DNA of 64,000 nt from Schistosoma haematobium (Eukaryota; Platyhelminthes; Trematoda; Strigeidida; Schistosomatidae): assembly GCF_000699445.3 (NCBI RefSeq), contig NC_067197.1, positions 6,764,152 to 6,828,151 on the forward strand, written 5' to 3'. The position numbers and the translations under genes are program-made. The notes below the pieces were generated by a model. It made no database searches, was not told the origin of the DNA, and saw nothing but the letters and a program-made list of their open reading frames with translations. The first letter of the stretch is position 1; every line of letters begins with the position of its first letter. Below are positions 44,755-55,837 of the stretch, one piece after another.

Positions 44755-44975
44755 CAAATTTTATTGAAGTTAGACATTAACACCATTGGATACAGGTTCA
44801 GTGGTCTTGAGATTAGGAGTTCGTGCTCTAGACTGAAGGTCCTGGATTCCAGTCCCCCATGTTGGATCATGGGTCCTCAATACTGAAGAGCTCTATACTT
44901 GGACGAAACGGTCGTCCAGTGCCTACAGGTTTTTAATACTGATCTAGCTTAGATCGACTTATGAGTTCAAGTTTG
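44755..44975 (+). mobile_element. HHR-B retroposon, plus unit
   Basis: TTAGACATTAACACCATTGG, head remnants, ribozyme, and the GATCTAGCTTAGATCGACTT tail. Confidence 0.75.
44876..44926 (+). ncRNA. Hammerhead core, HHR-B, stems weakened
   Basis: CTGAAGA (44883-44889), GAAA (44904-44907), CGGTCGTC|CAGTGC. Stem II has one mismatch and stem I's upstream strand does not pair. Confidence 0.5.
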
Positions 44976-46330
44976 GAAATTTTATTGATGCAATAAGCTT
45001 TTTTAAACTAATTCTACCCTACTGTTTTCACTATTGCCTCTTTCATATTCTTCCAGCCGTCATGTTTTTGCTACATTACTTATATACATGTAAAGATTTG
45101 AGTGTTCTAGTTTTAAGTATTATGAAGTGTATTTGATCAGTCTTTGTTAGTATTTGTGCATACTAACAGATTTATTAGATCTAGGTTGTAATTCTCAGTG
45201 GAGCCCCGGACTCGTGATTCGGAAAATTTCTTGCAAAATACAAGCAAGGATCAGGAAACATTAATAAGCGTTTCATTCAATCAGCGTTCACTTGAAGTTT
45301 TAGCAAAAATATCAAGGAAGTGAAACGTCACATGTAGAAGTTCTGATTGGCTGATTGCTATACTGCTACTATGTTTAGTAGCATTCCAGAATCTTCGAGC
45401 AACCCAAGGACATTTAAAAATATTATAAAACCCTATATTTTCTGTGTCAAAATGAACCTTGGAGTAGAGTACTTCTCGCATACTTTGTGTCTTCTCTCTC
45501 GTTGTTCAGTTCGCTGTATAGTTCTAGCTTGGGGGTTACAGAATAGCTTAGGAAACGAATATAGCGTTCAATTTGCAAGACTTATCAGTAAGTGTATGTT
45601 AATAGGTAAAACATTCCAGTCTCTTTTTTCTTTCCTTTCGTTTATGTATCTGATAAAGTTATTTTCAATAGATTAAAACTAGTCACTGAATCTATTTCAA
45701 TATTGAATTGACACCATTTTTCTTTCAATGTCATCATAAAAAAGTTAGTTAAATGATAGAAAAATAAAATAAAATTTCCATCTGACCCTATTCAATCAAT
45801 TATCTATCATAGTTAACACATGTTCTCACTCATCAATCGATTTTGTTGACAACATTCAGCTAGTCTGGTTGTTGACCTAACTCTACTCACCATATCTCCC
45901 ATTTCTTTTTTGTTGTTGTGTGGATGGAATGAGTGTCTGTATTTGTATTCCCCCCTGTCTCTCTCCCCCTATATACGTATGTGTGTGTGTGTGTCCATGT
46001 GTGTAAGTAGTATATGGATCCATATTATCGGCTCCTTTTAATTACTTATTATTATTTTTTTGTCTTTCAGTTGAATGACTTGTAATTTTTCACGAATAAA
46101 TGAGTAAATAAATGAAAATAATTAGAGAACTTAATTAAATGTGGATTTATCAGGTCACCTAACAGCATAGTGTTTTTTATGCATGAATGATGTGAATGAT
46201 AAGAAGAAAATGTAAAAAAAACATACAATGGAGGTAAAGAAAGGTGGAAAACTGTTCATATCGAATAGAAAATGGTTCAATTGTTTAACGTTAAGATAAA
46301 GAAATTGTTAACAGAAATATATACTACTAG
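44976..46330. other. Mostly unrecognised; possible LTR-like segment 45199-45540
   Basis: 45199-45540 begins TGGAGCCCCGG, has TATAAAA at 45424-45430 and ends GGGTTACA, which would suit an LTR. No flanking duplication, primer site or internal region is visible, so this is only a possibility. The rest is AT-rich. Confidence 0.3.
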
Positions 46331-46334
46331 CTAT

Positions 46335-46640
46335 GTTAGTGTATGTTGCTTATATCAACAGATATAAGTAGTATAGAACACTAATCGGTACTGAAAAACC
46401 TGATAACAGAAGGCTATGATAGTCAACTTGAAGAAAAAAGAAACGGAATTAGAAAAGAATTCTAAATTGGAAGAATCATATAGAATGTGAATTAAAAATG
46501 ATGGAAATTTACAAATGAAATATTCAATGTATGGTTCTTATATTTGTACCAAGATATTGTGTAGTGTTGTACTATGATACATTGGTTGTCCCCACCTATA
46601 TTCTAGTTCACAACAGTTAGTGTAATTAGAAAGCACTTTT
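46335..46640 (+). repeat. F-family repeat, uninterrupted copy
   Basis: TACTAGCTATGTTAGTGTAT precedes CTTATATCAACAGATATAAG and the full F sequence to TATTCTAGTTCACAACAG. Useful as the empty-site reference for the HHR-C insertion at 52406. Confidence 0.75.
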
Positions 46641-46956
46641 TAGGATTAGTGACGTTTCTGGTCAGATAGGAGTGAATGGAAGTTTTAAGAGTAAGGATTG
46701 GAGCTCTTTACCGAGATTACTCGGCAAACATGAAATAATTTTTAGTTTTTTCTTAGGTAGTGTGAATGTTTACTGGCCTGGATTTGGATATCGCTCAAAG
46801 CTTACAACACCTTCGTTTCAACAGCTAAGTTGTGAGTTTCAGTCACACATTATCGGAATTAGTTTGAGCATTTGAGAAGTATTCATACCGTGAACACACA
46901 CACAAAATCGAATTTATAAAAGCCTATTAGTTATTAAATTTCACTAATCAACTTAT

Positions 46957-47205
46957 AATTCAACTGTAAATGGATTGAATTATCCCGTGTTTGATATTTT
47001 CACCAAAATATGATCAGTCTCAGTTATTGTACGAGTATTTTGTAGGGATTGCCTCGATATAGTCATTGTAATACAAGTCAGGATAGAATGAATGGAGTGA
47101 GTTTAACTATGACTATATCAAGGATGTAAGTGTACCAACTGAGACTGACCAAATTTAAGCCGAAATATCAACGACGGGATAATCCAATCCATTTACAATT
47201 GAACT
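46957..47205. repeat. Foldback repeat N
   Basis: Left arm (46957-47040) and right arm (47115-47205) are imperfect reverse complements: CTGTAAATGGATTGAATTAT versus ATAATCCAATCCATTTACA, and ATCAGTCTCAGTT versus AACTGAGACTGAC. No coding region; MITE-like. Confidence 0.75.
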
Positions 47206-47224
47206 AAAACGCATACTTGTTGCA

Positions 47225-47410
47225 CAAGTGAGTGGCTGTCTGGGTTCAGTAGCTAAGTGAATAGCGTGATAGCGTTTGATGTAAACGATACTAGGTTAGA
47301 GTTTGCTGAGGTGAAAGATGGTCGTTTCTGAGGAATCCCATACTAAAACGAAACAATTGTACAGTGTCTCTTGGCTTTTAATAGTTCTTTAGCTACATAT
47401 AGTTCATGAT
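47225..47410 (+). mobile_element. Chimera of HHR-A head and HHR-B ribozyme
   Basis: 47235-47305 matches the HHR-A head (TCAGTAGCTAAGTGAATAGC, GTGATAGCGTTTGA). From about 47320 it matches HHR-B (TTTCTGAGGAATCCCATACT, CGAAACAATTGTACAGTG, tail). The ribozyme keeps CTGAGGA and GAAA but stem II is broken. Confidence 0.7.
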
Positions 47411-47850
47411 GTAGACCTACAAATTCTAAACTCTCCACATCCACTTAGATTGTGAAAATTATTGTAGAGTCGTGATGTTGACAAGCTAATTTAAAAGTAG
47501 TATCTAATCACGTAATAATTATGTTTTTTATTATAAAAAAACTATTAATAAATGTATCCAATTAAATATGAAACTGGCAGAATGATCAGTAAACCTTAAC
47601 CATATCATGAACGTAGGGATTGTGATCTATTGGCAATGGATAATACCACGGAACGTCAAAACTTCAAGTTCTATCCCTGGCCCATTGAAGAGGAGTCTTA
47701 TAATAAAACTGTACCTCCGTTTATTTTTTAAAATCACATTTTAAGTAATAGGTTATATACTTATAATTTTATTGAAAGAACTTGATTTATTTATCTAAGA
47801 AGAGAAATTTTCAGTATGAGGTTGTGGAGATTATCAAGTTTTTGATCGAG
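47411..47850. other. No recognised feature
   Basis: AT-rich DNA; a faint HHR-like remnant may sit near 47620-47730. Confidence 0.35.
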
Positions 47851-47851
47851 A

Positions 47852-47940
47852 TCATGAACTGATTAGTGTTAAGCCTGGAAGCACTGGACGGCCGTTTCGT
47901 CCTATTGCAGGGCTCCTCAGCAGTGAGCATTCACGGAATT
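47852..47940 (-). mobile_element. HHR-B ribozyme and tail fragment
   Basis: Minus-strand tail (47852-47880) and ribozyme; the head is missing. Confidence 0.8.
47878..47930 (-). ncRNA. Hammerhead ribozyme, HHR-B, core intact
   Basis: Minus: CACTG/CAGTG stem I, CTGAGGA (47914-47920), GAAA, stem III palindrome ACGGCCGT, C17. Stem II GCCC/GGAC has one mismatch. Confidence 0.75.
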
Positions 47941-48426
47941 TCTTCGACTAATCTGTATTTTAATTATTCACTCCCATCTATAATAATGACAATTATCCAT
48001 GATACTATTTCTGATAGGCTCTCTGTTTGATCAAAACAAATACAACATGAATAGAAAGAAAAATTGATACTCAAACCATATTAACAAATTAATTCCTTTA
48101 CTGTTTCTTAAAATTAATCTACTGGGTAAATGGTAAACTTTGACAAAGACACTCAAATAGGTTAGATATTAGTTTCTTGTTGTTGTTCGAAATGAATGAG
48201 CAGGTGAATGGGTCATTGTAATGTGTGTATCCGATAAACAATAGTTTATACCATGTTATCATACTACTAATACTGCTACTACTAATAATAGTAACCTAAA
48301 TTATGTCCTTAAATGAAATGAACAAGTGTTAGTGAAACATAAATAGACTGAATATGAGCAGAAATTTTCTTACCATAAATAATTATTGTCCAAATTTATT
48401 CTGTAGGAATTTGGAAAACTCTTCCG
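47941..48426. other. No recognised feature
   Basis: AT-rich DNA. Confidence 0.4.
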
Positions 48427-48731
48427 GTCTCCCACATTGTACGAGTATTCCATGTAACTAAATTAATGGTTGTTCTGGTTGTCAGAAGGGGTATCAGCCT
48501 CTTGACTTCCGAAGGAATTCGGCTTTCAACATGAGGCGCCATAACTATTTTAAGTGAAGACCTTCTAACTCCCAGGGCAGAGTTTAAATGGTTTAAATTA
48601 TTTCTTCTGGTTAGCGTTTTTTTTAGCGAGTTAGTTTACTACTGGATGGGATCGCTAAGCCCATGCCCAACCCTACTCCTTTATCCGGGCTTGGGACCGA
48701 CAGTAACCCCAGGGGGACTCTAGGCAGAGTT
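48427..48731 (+). repeat. Dispersed repeat H, copy 2
   Basis: Full-length match to 565-860, including the CGCTAAGCCCATGCCCAACC block. Confidence 0.75.
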
Positions 48732-48904
48732 GTTCAAATTTACACATGGGATATATTCATAAAAGATTTATTTTATCCGATAGTTGATATTCAGGTATAA
48801 ACTTTAATAAGTTTATGTTGGTGTACGTATATCCTATGCCAATGTTTCATTATTGTTTCTTTCATTAAAAGTTTCTGATATATTTGGATTATGAGTATTA
48901 AGGG

Positions 48905-48990
48905 AATCTAGGATGTAAGTTTCAATTCGTCTGGGACTTGTCAGTGGGATTTTCAACACATCACAGTGTTGATATTCAGTTTTTATAAGA
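48905..48990 (-). mobile_element. Decayed HHR-A ribozyme region
   Basis: Minus order CTGACAAGTCCCAGACGAAT, then CATCCTAGATTCC. Core broken. Confidence 0.45.
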
Positions 48991-49074
48991 CTGTTTGAAA
49001 TTCATTCCTAAGTATCAATAACTTGATATTAAAAAATAATACCGTAAACTTTAAATAAAGTAGTGGCTACCTGT

Positions 49075-49330
49075 GTAGTGAACGAGAACAAAACTGGGGA
49101 CAACCGAATGTATTTCAACAAACATTACAGAACAACTTAGTTAAATCTTAGAACCATTCAGTAAACTCTTCATTTCCAAAATGCTAATCAATTGTCTCAG
49201 ACTTAATTGTTCTTTCATCTCCACACCAATCATTCTCTGTTCTTGTTCTCTTTCTTTCGATCTTCTTAACTTTCTGCCGCCAGACATTTCACTTTCTATT
49301 GATGATAAATACTACTTATATCTGTCGACA
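49075..49330 (-). repeat. F-family repeat, reverse orientation
   Basis: GTGTAGTGAACGAGAACAAA through ACTACTTATATCTGTCGACA is the reverse of F. It abuts RTE-1 coding DNA at 49331. Confidence 0.7.
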
Positions 49331-49905
49331 TTGGGCAGCATCATTGATGAACATGGTGGATCTGATTCAGATGTGAAAACGCAGATCGGAAAAGCAAGAG
49401 CAGCATATTTACAACTGAAGAACATCTGGAACTCAAAGCAACTGTCAACCAACACCAAGGTCAGGATTTTCAATACAAATGTCAACACAGTTCTACTGTA
49501 TGGGGCAGAAACCTGGGGAACTACGAAAGACATCATCCAGAAGATACAGGTGTTTATTAACAGTTGTCTATACAAAATACTTCGGATCCGTTGGCAACAA
49601 CCAAGTGTGGGAAAGAACAAACCAGATCCCAGTGGAGGGAGAAATCAGGAAGAAGCGATGGAAGTGGATAGGACACAGGATGAGGAAATCACTCAACTGT
49701 GTCACAAGACAAACCCTCACATGAACTCCTCAAGGCTAAAGGAGAAGAGGAAGAAGACCAAATAACATATTACGCCGAGAAATTGAAACGTGAGTAGAAT
49801 GAACAACAATTGTATAGAACTAGAAAGGAAGACCCAGGACAGAGTGAGTTGGAGAATGCTGGTCAGCGGCCTATGCTCCATTAGCAGTAACAGGCGTAAG
49901 TAAGT
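49331..49905 (+). mobile_element. RTE-1 (SR2-like) LINE 3' end, well-preserved frame
   Basis: The frame covers [60 protein letters not shown] and [20 protein letters not shown], then shifts; the SIGSNR end is followed by GTAAGTAAGTAAGTA. RT catalytic part missing. Confidence 0.85.
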
Positions 49906-50092
49906 AAGTAAGTAGGCAAGGCAGGAAGAAGCGCGCGCGGGCAAGCGGCGCGCGCAGGGGAGAAGGAGGCAAAGCAAGTGCGCAAGCAGGCAAGGCAAGG
50001 CAAGGCAAGTGGCAGGAAGCAAGTAGCAAGAAGGCAAGGAAGAAGCAAGTAAGTAAGTAAGGAAGGAAGGAAGGAAGGAAGGAAGTAATATC
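49906..50092. repeat. Expanded GC-rich tail repeats after RTE-1
   Basis: Degenerate AAGGC/GCAAG and AGGA units including GCGCGCGCGGGC and GGCGCGCGCAGGGG, bounded by GTAA runs on both sides. The overlapping minus frames of 80-106 codons are repeat translations. Confidence 0.85.
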
Positions 50093-50114
50093 TATCGACA
50101 TCAATAATACACAC

Positions 50115-50290
50115 CACACCTGAACTCAATAGCTTAGTGAATAACTCATCAATGCTTCAATTAATTGTTACAGTTTTCAAGTCACAGTATGAATAGTAAT
50201 ACTAGAATACACCATTGTATCCAACTGATAAATTCCAAATCAGACAAAGTGACAGTCTTGATTTCCACTGTTAATCACATTCTAAATGTA
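50115..50290 (+). mobile_element. Decayed HHR-A copy
   Basis: CTCAATAGCTTAGTGAATAA (head) and, later, ATCCAACTGATAAATTCCAA and TTTCCACTGTTAATCACATT follow HHR-A order. Confidence 0.55.
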
Positions 50291-50718
50291 ATACATACTC
50301 GAAGATACACCATAAAGTGACAAAACTTAAACAGTTCAGTTAATATAAACTGATTATGAAATCATCTTTAAACTCTATAAATGACTATGAAATACTGAAA
50401 TAAACAAGTAATAACAATAATAATCATCTGACTTCTATCTCAAGGTGATTTCTGAAGTCAATCAACTTTAAGTGATTAGTACAATTCAATCTAATAAGAT
50501 GTTAATTATCTAATAAAGAATTAAAGTATAAAAAAAGGGGAAATGAATGATTTTCTCTTTTATTTTATAACACAATTCTGTAGGAGTTCATTTACCGGTG
50601 AAGTTCAAAAATTATAAAAAGTAGAGAAAAGTGTCTAGAAACTAGGTTAAAGTCTTAGAGCATATTAACCATTATAGGGAATAAAGCTGAAATCCTTAGG
50701 AAAATTTATAATAATTCT

Positions 50719-51340
50719 GGTGTGACTATAATTTATAAACGGCCTTTGAGTGACGCTAAAGTGACCTTGAGAGTGTCTACCTATTTACTAGGGCTAAATA
50801 AGGATTATAAAGCAGTTTAAAGAATAAGGATTAGTGTTATAACGCTCGGTTTTACTTTCGCTAATGTTATAACAGTTGGGTTTCTACTTTTAAACATATG
50901 GGACGTTAATTTACTTTAGACAAGTATCTATACTAGATTCCCTCTCAGTGTCTATTCTACAAGACGTCAACACAACTCAGATCACGAACACATGATGAAC
51001 CTGACCACAATGTAATTGTATTTCCACAACGAAAACCCGACACAATCCAACAACAATGAACAATCAGTAATAAGTGAGTCACAATAATAGTAAGGACAGG
51101 GGATATATAACTCATTTGACACCTGTCAGACTATCTACACATCTGAATAAGCAGAGAGCCAATCATTATCCTTCTGGCCCACACATCAGTTAGGAATTAG
51201 ATTTATGGTTTTCATCACGAACTGACATTAGTTATAATGCCAAAACTCTATTTAACCAAATGAGTGAATGAATTTCACGCCAAAATCTCAAACCTGTTAT
51301 CACAAATCTGATGAGTTCGTTCAAAAATTATACTCTCGCC
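50719..51340. mobile_element. TIR element J, copy 2, split by an insertion
   Basis: Termini at 50719-50741 and 51318-51340 pair as degraded J inverted repeats. J sequence fills 50719-50838 and 51184-51340. The intervening roughly 345 bp (about 50838-51183, with GTTATAAC occurring at 50837 and 50873) is absent from the other J copies and may be a solo LTR or other insertion. Confidence 0.7.
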
Positions 51341-51409
51341 AACAATCATATAATTTTATTTTTAGAATCATTTGATAAAATAAATATTAATTAAATGGTC
51401 AAAATTTCG

Positions 51410-52343
<934 letters not shown>

Positions 52344-52392
52344 GCGATGTGGTGTATGTTACTTATGTCGACAGATATAAGTGGTATGAAAC

Positions 52393-52736
52393 ACTAATCG
52401 GTAGTCACAATTGATTGATCACTGGGTGGCGATCAATGTCATGCATGTCTAATCCTTATTAGTGCATATCGAATGCTATCGATCATTTTGCAATGTGGCT
52501 GCCAGTCTGCGTGACTCGACACTGCAGGCACTATATATTGAGACTTGATTGTGGTTGGAGGTAGTCGACAGGGAACCCTGGACCCGGGTTTCGTGCTACT
52601 TGGCACTCGTCAGCAAGGTGTACCTGTAATCTTGAGGGAACTGGTGCTCTCTGGTGGATTCGATCTCGTGTCACACGGCCTCAGGGTCTCCTGTCGACTA
52701 CCTCCAACCACCATCTAATCTCAACTAATCGATAGT
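52393..52736 (-). mobile_element. HHR-C retroposon with target-site duplication
   Basis: Element 52406-52723 is flanked by ACTAATCGGTAGT (52393-52405) and ACTAATCGATAGT (52724-52736), 12 of 13 identical. Minus order: head remnant, ribozyme, tail, with a short plus-strand HHR-C end (52680-52723) at the right, the outward-facing form. Confidence 0.88.
52568..52625 (-). ncRNA. Hammerhead ribozyme, HHR-C, core intact
   Basis: Minus: CTTG/CAGG stem I, CTGACGA (52607-52613), GTGC/GCAC stem II with CAAGTA loop, GAAA (complement of 52589-52592), perfect palindromic stem III ACCCGGGT, C17 at 52581. Consensus-quality copy. Confidence 0.85.
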
Positions 52737-53440
52737 AGTAGAAAACCAAATAGCAGAAGAAAACGGAAAGGAAAATAGGGAGGAATTCTGAATTTGAAGA
52801 ATCATATAGAATGTGAAGGACAAATGATGGAAATTAACAAATGAAATATTCAATATATGGTTCTCATATTTTACCAAGATATTGTGTAGTGTTGTATTAA
52901 GATATATTAGTCGTTCCCATCAGTATTCTCGTTCATTACACTACTACTCACACTGTTACTGCGCTTTGTCCTACTGATGTCAACAGACATAAGTAGTATA
53001 TATCATCAATTGAAAATGAAATATCTGGGAGTAGAATGTTAAGAAGATCAAAGGAAAAAAAGAGAACGAGAACATAGAATGTTTGGTATGGAAATGAAAA
53101 AGCAGTCAAATCGGAGACTATTGATTGATATTTTGCAATCAAAATATTCACTGTATAGTTCTCGGATTTGACTAAGATGTTCTATAATTTTGTAGTCAAA
53201 ATACATTTTACTGTTCCCATTTGTATTCTCATTCACTACACTACTACTGTGGTGTGTGCTACTTATATTGACATAAGTAGTATATGATGTTAGTCGTGAA
53301 CAGAAGGTCTAGTAGCAGAGAGACAAGAGTATCGAACAGTAAAGAGTAGAAACAAAATGCAATTTGTATGAAAATGCAAGAACAATGAAGTCTGAGTCAT
53401 TTTGGAGACAATCGATGGACATTTTGCAAAGTAACCATTT

Positions 53441-53667
53441 ACTTTATGATTTTTGATTGAGATCATGGACCGATTGATGTTAGACCACCACATTTGGAAA
53501 CCTGGAAGCACTGGACGGCCGTTTCGTCCTAGTATGGGACTCCTCAGCAGTGCGCATCCACGATCCCGCTCGCGGGATTCAAACCCAGGGCCTTCGGTTT
53601 CGCGCGCAAACGCTTAACCAACTGAACCACCGAGCCGGTATCCAATGGTGACTGTTAGACTTTATGA
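53441..53667 (-). mobile_element. HHR-B retroposon with target-site duplication
   Basis: Element 53450-53658 lies between exact 9-bp copies of ACTTTATGA (53441-53449 and 53659-53667) inside the third F unit. Minus order: head (A box near 53620, B box complement GATTCAAACCC near 53577), ribozyme, short tail. Confidence 0.88.
53503..53558 (-). ncRNA. Hammerhead ribozyme, HHR-B, consensus quality
   Basis: Minus: perfect GCACTG/CAGTGC stem I, CTGAGGA, GTCC/GGAC stem II with CATACTA loop, GAAA, palindromic stem III ACGGCCGT, GTC|CAG cleavage site. Best HHR-B copy in the window. Confidence 0.88.
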
Positions 53668-53750
53668 ACAAGTCCTGTAATTTTGTGTTGAATACATTCG
53701 ATTGTCCCCACTGGTGTTCTCATTCACTACACTACTACTATTACACAGAT

Positions 53751-53950
53751 TTATCTAATTCCTCTCTTTTTTTCCTTCTTTCTTTTTCTGTAATATTGAA
53801 AACTTTCACATACAACTAACACTACATTCAATGTAATTTTCTATGATGTATACTTGTGTAAATTAAATTATCATGTTCTGCATGTCATTTTCCATTTATT
53901 TGTTAATGTTAATATTCACTTTGGGGGTAATTCAACATCTGTTACTGTTT

Positions 53951-53986
<36 letters not shown>

Positions 53987-54465
53987 ATTCGATTAAATTT
54001 ACATTCAATTCCTCATGTTCACCTGTTTTGTTTGTTTCTTTTCTTTTTTGGAAGAGAAGAAGAGTATTTTATGCATAGAATAGTAAATGGAACATATGTT
54101 CATTTTGTTCATATAAATGATATACTTTTCAAAGAATTGTTACTATTCTAGTAATATAAACATAGTTCAATGTTTAATCATCGTTTGAAATCACTTTCAC
54201 TCAGTTGTACATATGGATATATGTATGCGTATCTATGTAGATCAAAGACAGAGACAGAGATAGAGAGAGAGAGAGAGAGAGGGAGAAAGAGAGGAAGGGA
54301 AGTCGGGATTTAATCGCTTGAAATACTGACTATGTACATATGTATAGATATGTTCTAATTAACAATATATCACGTACATAATTATACATTTAAAAGAATC
54401 ATGGTAATATATTAAATGAAATTTAGTTTAAAACTAATGTCTCTTTTTTAAAAAAAATGTATTTC
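53751..54465. other. AT-rich stretch with TTA and GA microsatellites
   Basis: (ATT)n near 53955-53985 and (GA)n near 54262-54280. The 92-codon frame at 53873 is AT-rich noise. Confidence 0.55.
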
Positions 54466-54469
54466 TTAA

Positions 54470-54815
54470 ACAAAGATGGATGATTGCACAGCAATTGAAT
54501 TCAGGACACATGTTTCATTCTATTTGGGACTCGTCAGCTGAATGTACCTACATTTTAGAGTTGATTTTCATTACAGAATTCGAACCCAGTACTGTTCGCT
54601 TGAAATGTCATCACGTTATCCATCTAGCTACTGAGTCCTAATAGCCACCTGCTTGTGCAGTGGGGTGCAGTGTTTTTTAATTCATTAAAACCTAAGACCT
54701 ATGGTCATATCGAAACAGTCCGCACAAGATACATCTATGCCAACAGAAGACTGATCAATTGCGGTCCTAAATAACAATGGGAAGACACAAGTAAACAACA
54801 CCAAGTGAATTTAAA
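54470..54815. mobile_element. HHR-A retroposon with inverted linker
   Basis: Minus head and ribozyme (54480-54680; B-box side TTCGAACCCAGTACT) followed by an HHR-A linker in plus orientation (54700-54815). Confidence 0.8.
54494..54545 (-). ncRNA. Hammerhead ribozyme, HHR-A, core bases kept
   Basis: Minus: CTGACGA (54531-54537), GAAA, stem III ACATGTGT, C17 at 54505. Stem II GTCC/GAAT is weakened. Confidence 0.6.
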
Positions 54816-54964
54816 GGTATTTCTTGTTTCCCTCCATAAATTTGTTGGTTACAAATCATATGTATTTGTGTCATTGGTTTTTACTAGAAAAGCCACAAAC
54901 AAACAAATTGTACTTATGACAAGAAAAGGGATATTTTCAATTCATTTTATCCCATTAATCTATG

Positions 54965-55600
54965 TTGTCATCTTATTTATTTATTTATTTATTTATTTGA
55001 ACACAAAAATATTAGTACAAAGGGGCACCGAATACACATACGCCGCACAAGTCACTTGATTTGTGTGTAGGCTGTAATACTGCTAAGGTGTCCAGATCAA
55101 AGCAGGTGGTTTTCTTAGGAAGCCACATCAGGTATCTTTGACTTAAATGTCTAATCCACAAAACGGTGGAGCTTTTCATCCTCTCAATTTTGTAAACAAC
55201 AGTAATACTGAGAGAAGGCAGTGAGTAGGAATTCCCTGGCATTTAAAGAGGGATAGCTAACTCTCTCCACCCTCGGCCGTACCAGGGCCGGTTATTTTCA
55301 TTTTCAGTTTGCTATTTTTATTGTATACTTCAATGTCACAGTTATTATTACAATGTTGACTTCTTGGAGTGTGAAACTTATTCTGAATCTCTGTTTTCAC
55401 TCTCTATCTCTCCTCAATCAGATGTAAGATTATTATTGTAAAAGTGTTATAAGGATTAGTTGTCGAAACGTGTAGAAAGTGTTTGCTTTCTACTCGTATT
55501 AAGGGATATCTTTCAATCGTCCATTCGAAAATAGAACAACATTGAATCGTTTATATCAAGGTTAGTGATAGAATTCAAAATTACCAGATTGATGATTGAA
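54965..55600 (-). repeat. Dispersed repeat K, long copy with (AAAT)n tail
   Basis: Minus-strand counterpart of 2707-3092, starting from ATTTATTTATTTATTTATTT at 54978. A 76-codon minus frame (55012-55242) near the 3' end could be the end of a LINE protein but has no recognised motif. Confidence 0.7.
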
Positions 55601-55604
55601 CTTG

Positions 55605-55835
55605 AAATATGGTTGTTAACAGTCAGGTATTTTAATAAACACATAATCCTTTATATATCTTTGTATAAATTCATTCATTTATAATAAGACGGGTATAAAA
55701 CCAGAACATCTATACTTTCAAATGTATATTATCGAAGAGAAAGAAGTCTCAGAATGATTATATGTTGAAAATTGAAGACTATCAATTATTGATAGTGGTG
55801 AATATGATGAATATAAATTCTTATAAATGACTTTA
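55605..55835. other. No recognised feature
   Basis: AT-rich DNA. Confidence 0.4.
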
Positions 55836-55837
55836 TT

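Larger units (their letters stand above)
52344..53750 (+). repeat. Three tandem F repeats carrying two HHR insertions
   Basis: Units start at about 52344, 52955 and 53258 (each with CTTATGTCGACAGATATAAG or a variant) and end at ATTC.CATT.ACTACACTACTACT at about 52944, 53240 and 53745. The first is split by HHR-C (52406-52723), the third by HHR-B (53450-53658). Confidence 0.85.

Noticed and set aside
45199..45540. Solo LTR with TATA box
   Set aside because: TG..CA ends and TATAAAA are present but no flanking duplication or second copy was found, so it is listed only as a possibility.
49717..50129. Three overlapping minus-strand frames with Leu/Ala-rich, signal-like sequences
   Set aside because: They lie on the degenerate tail repeat of RTE-1 and its 3' end; all frames are open because the repeat lacks stops.
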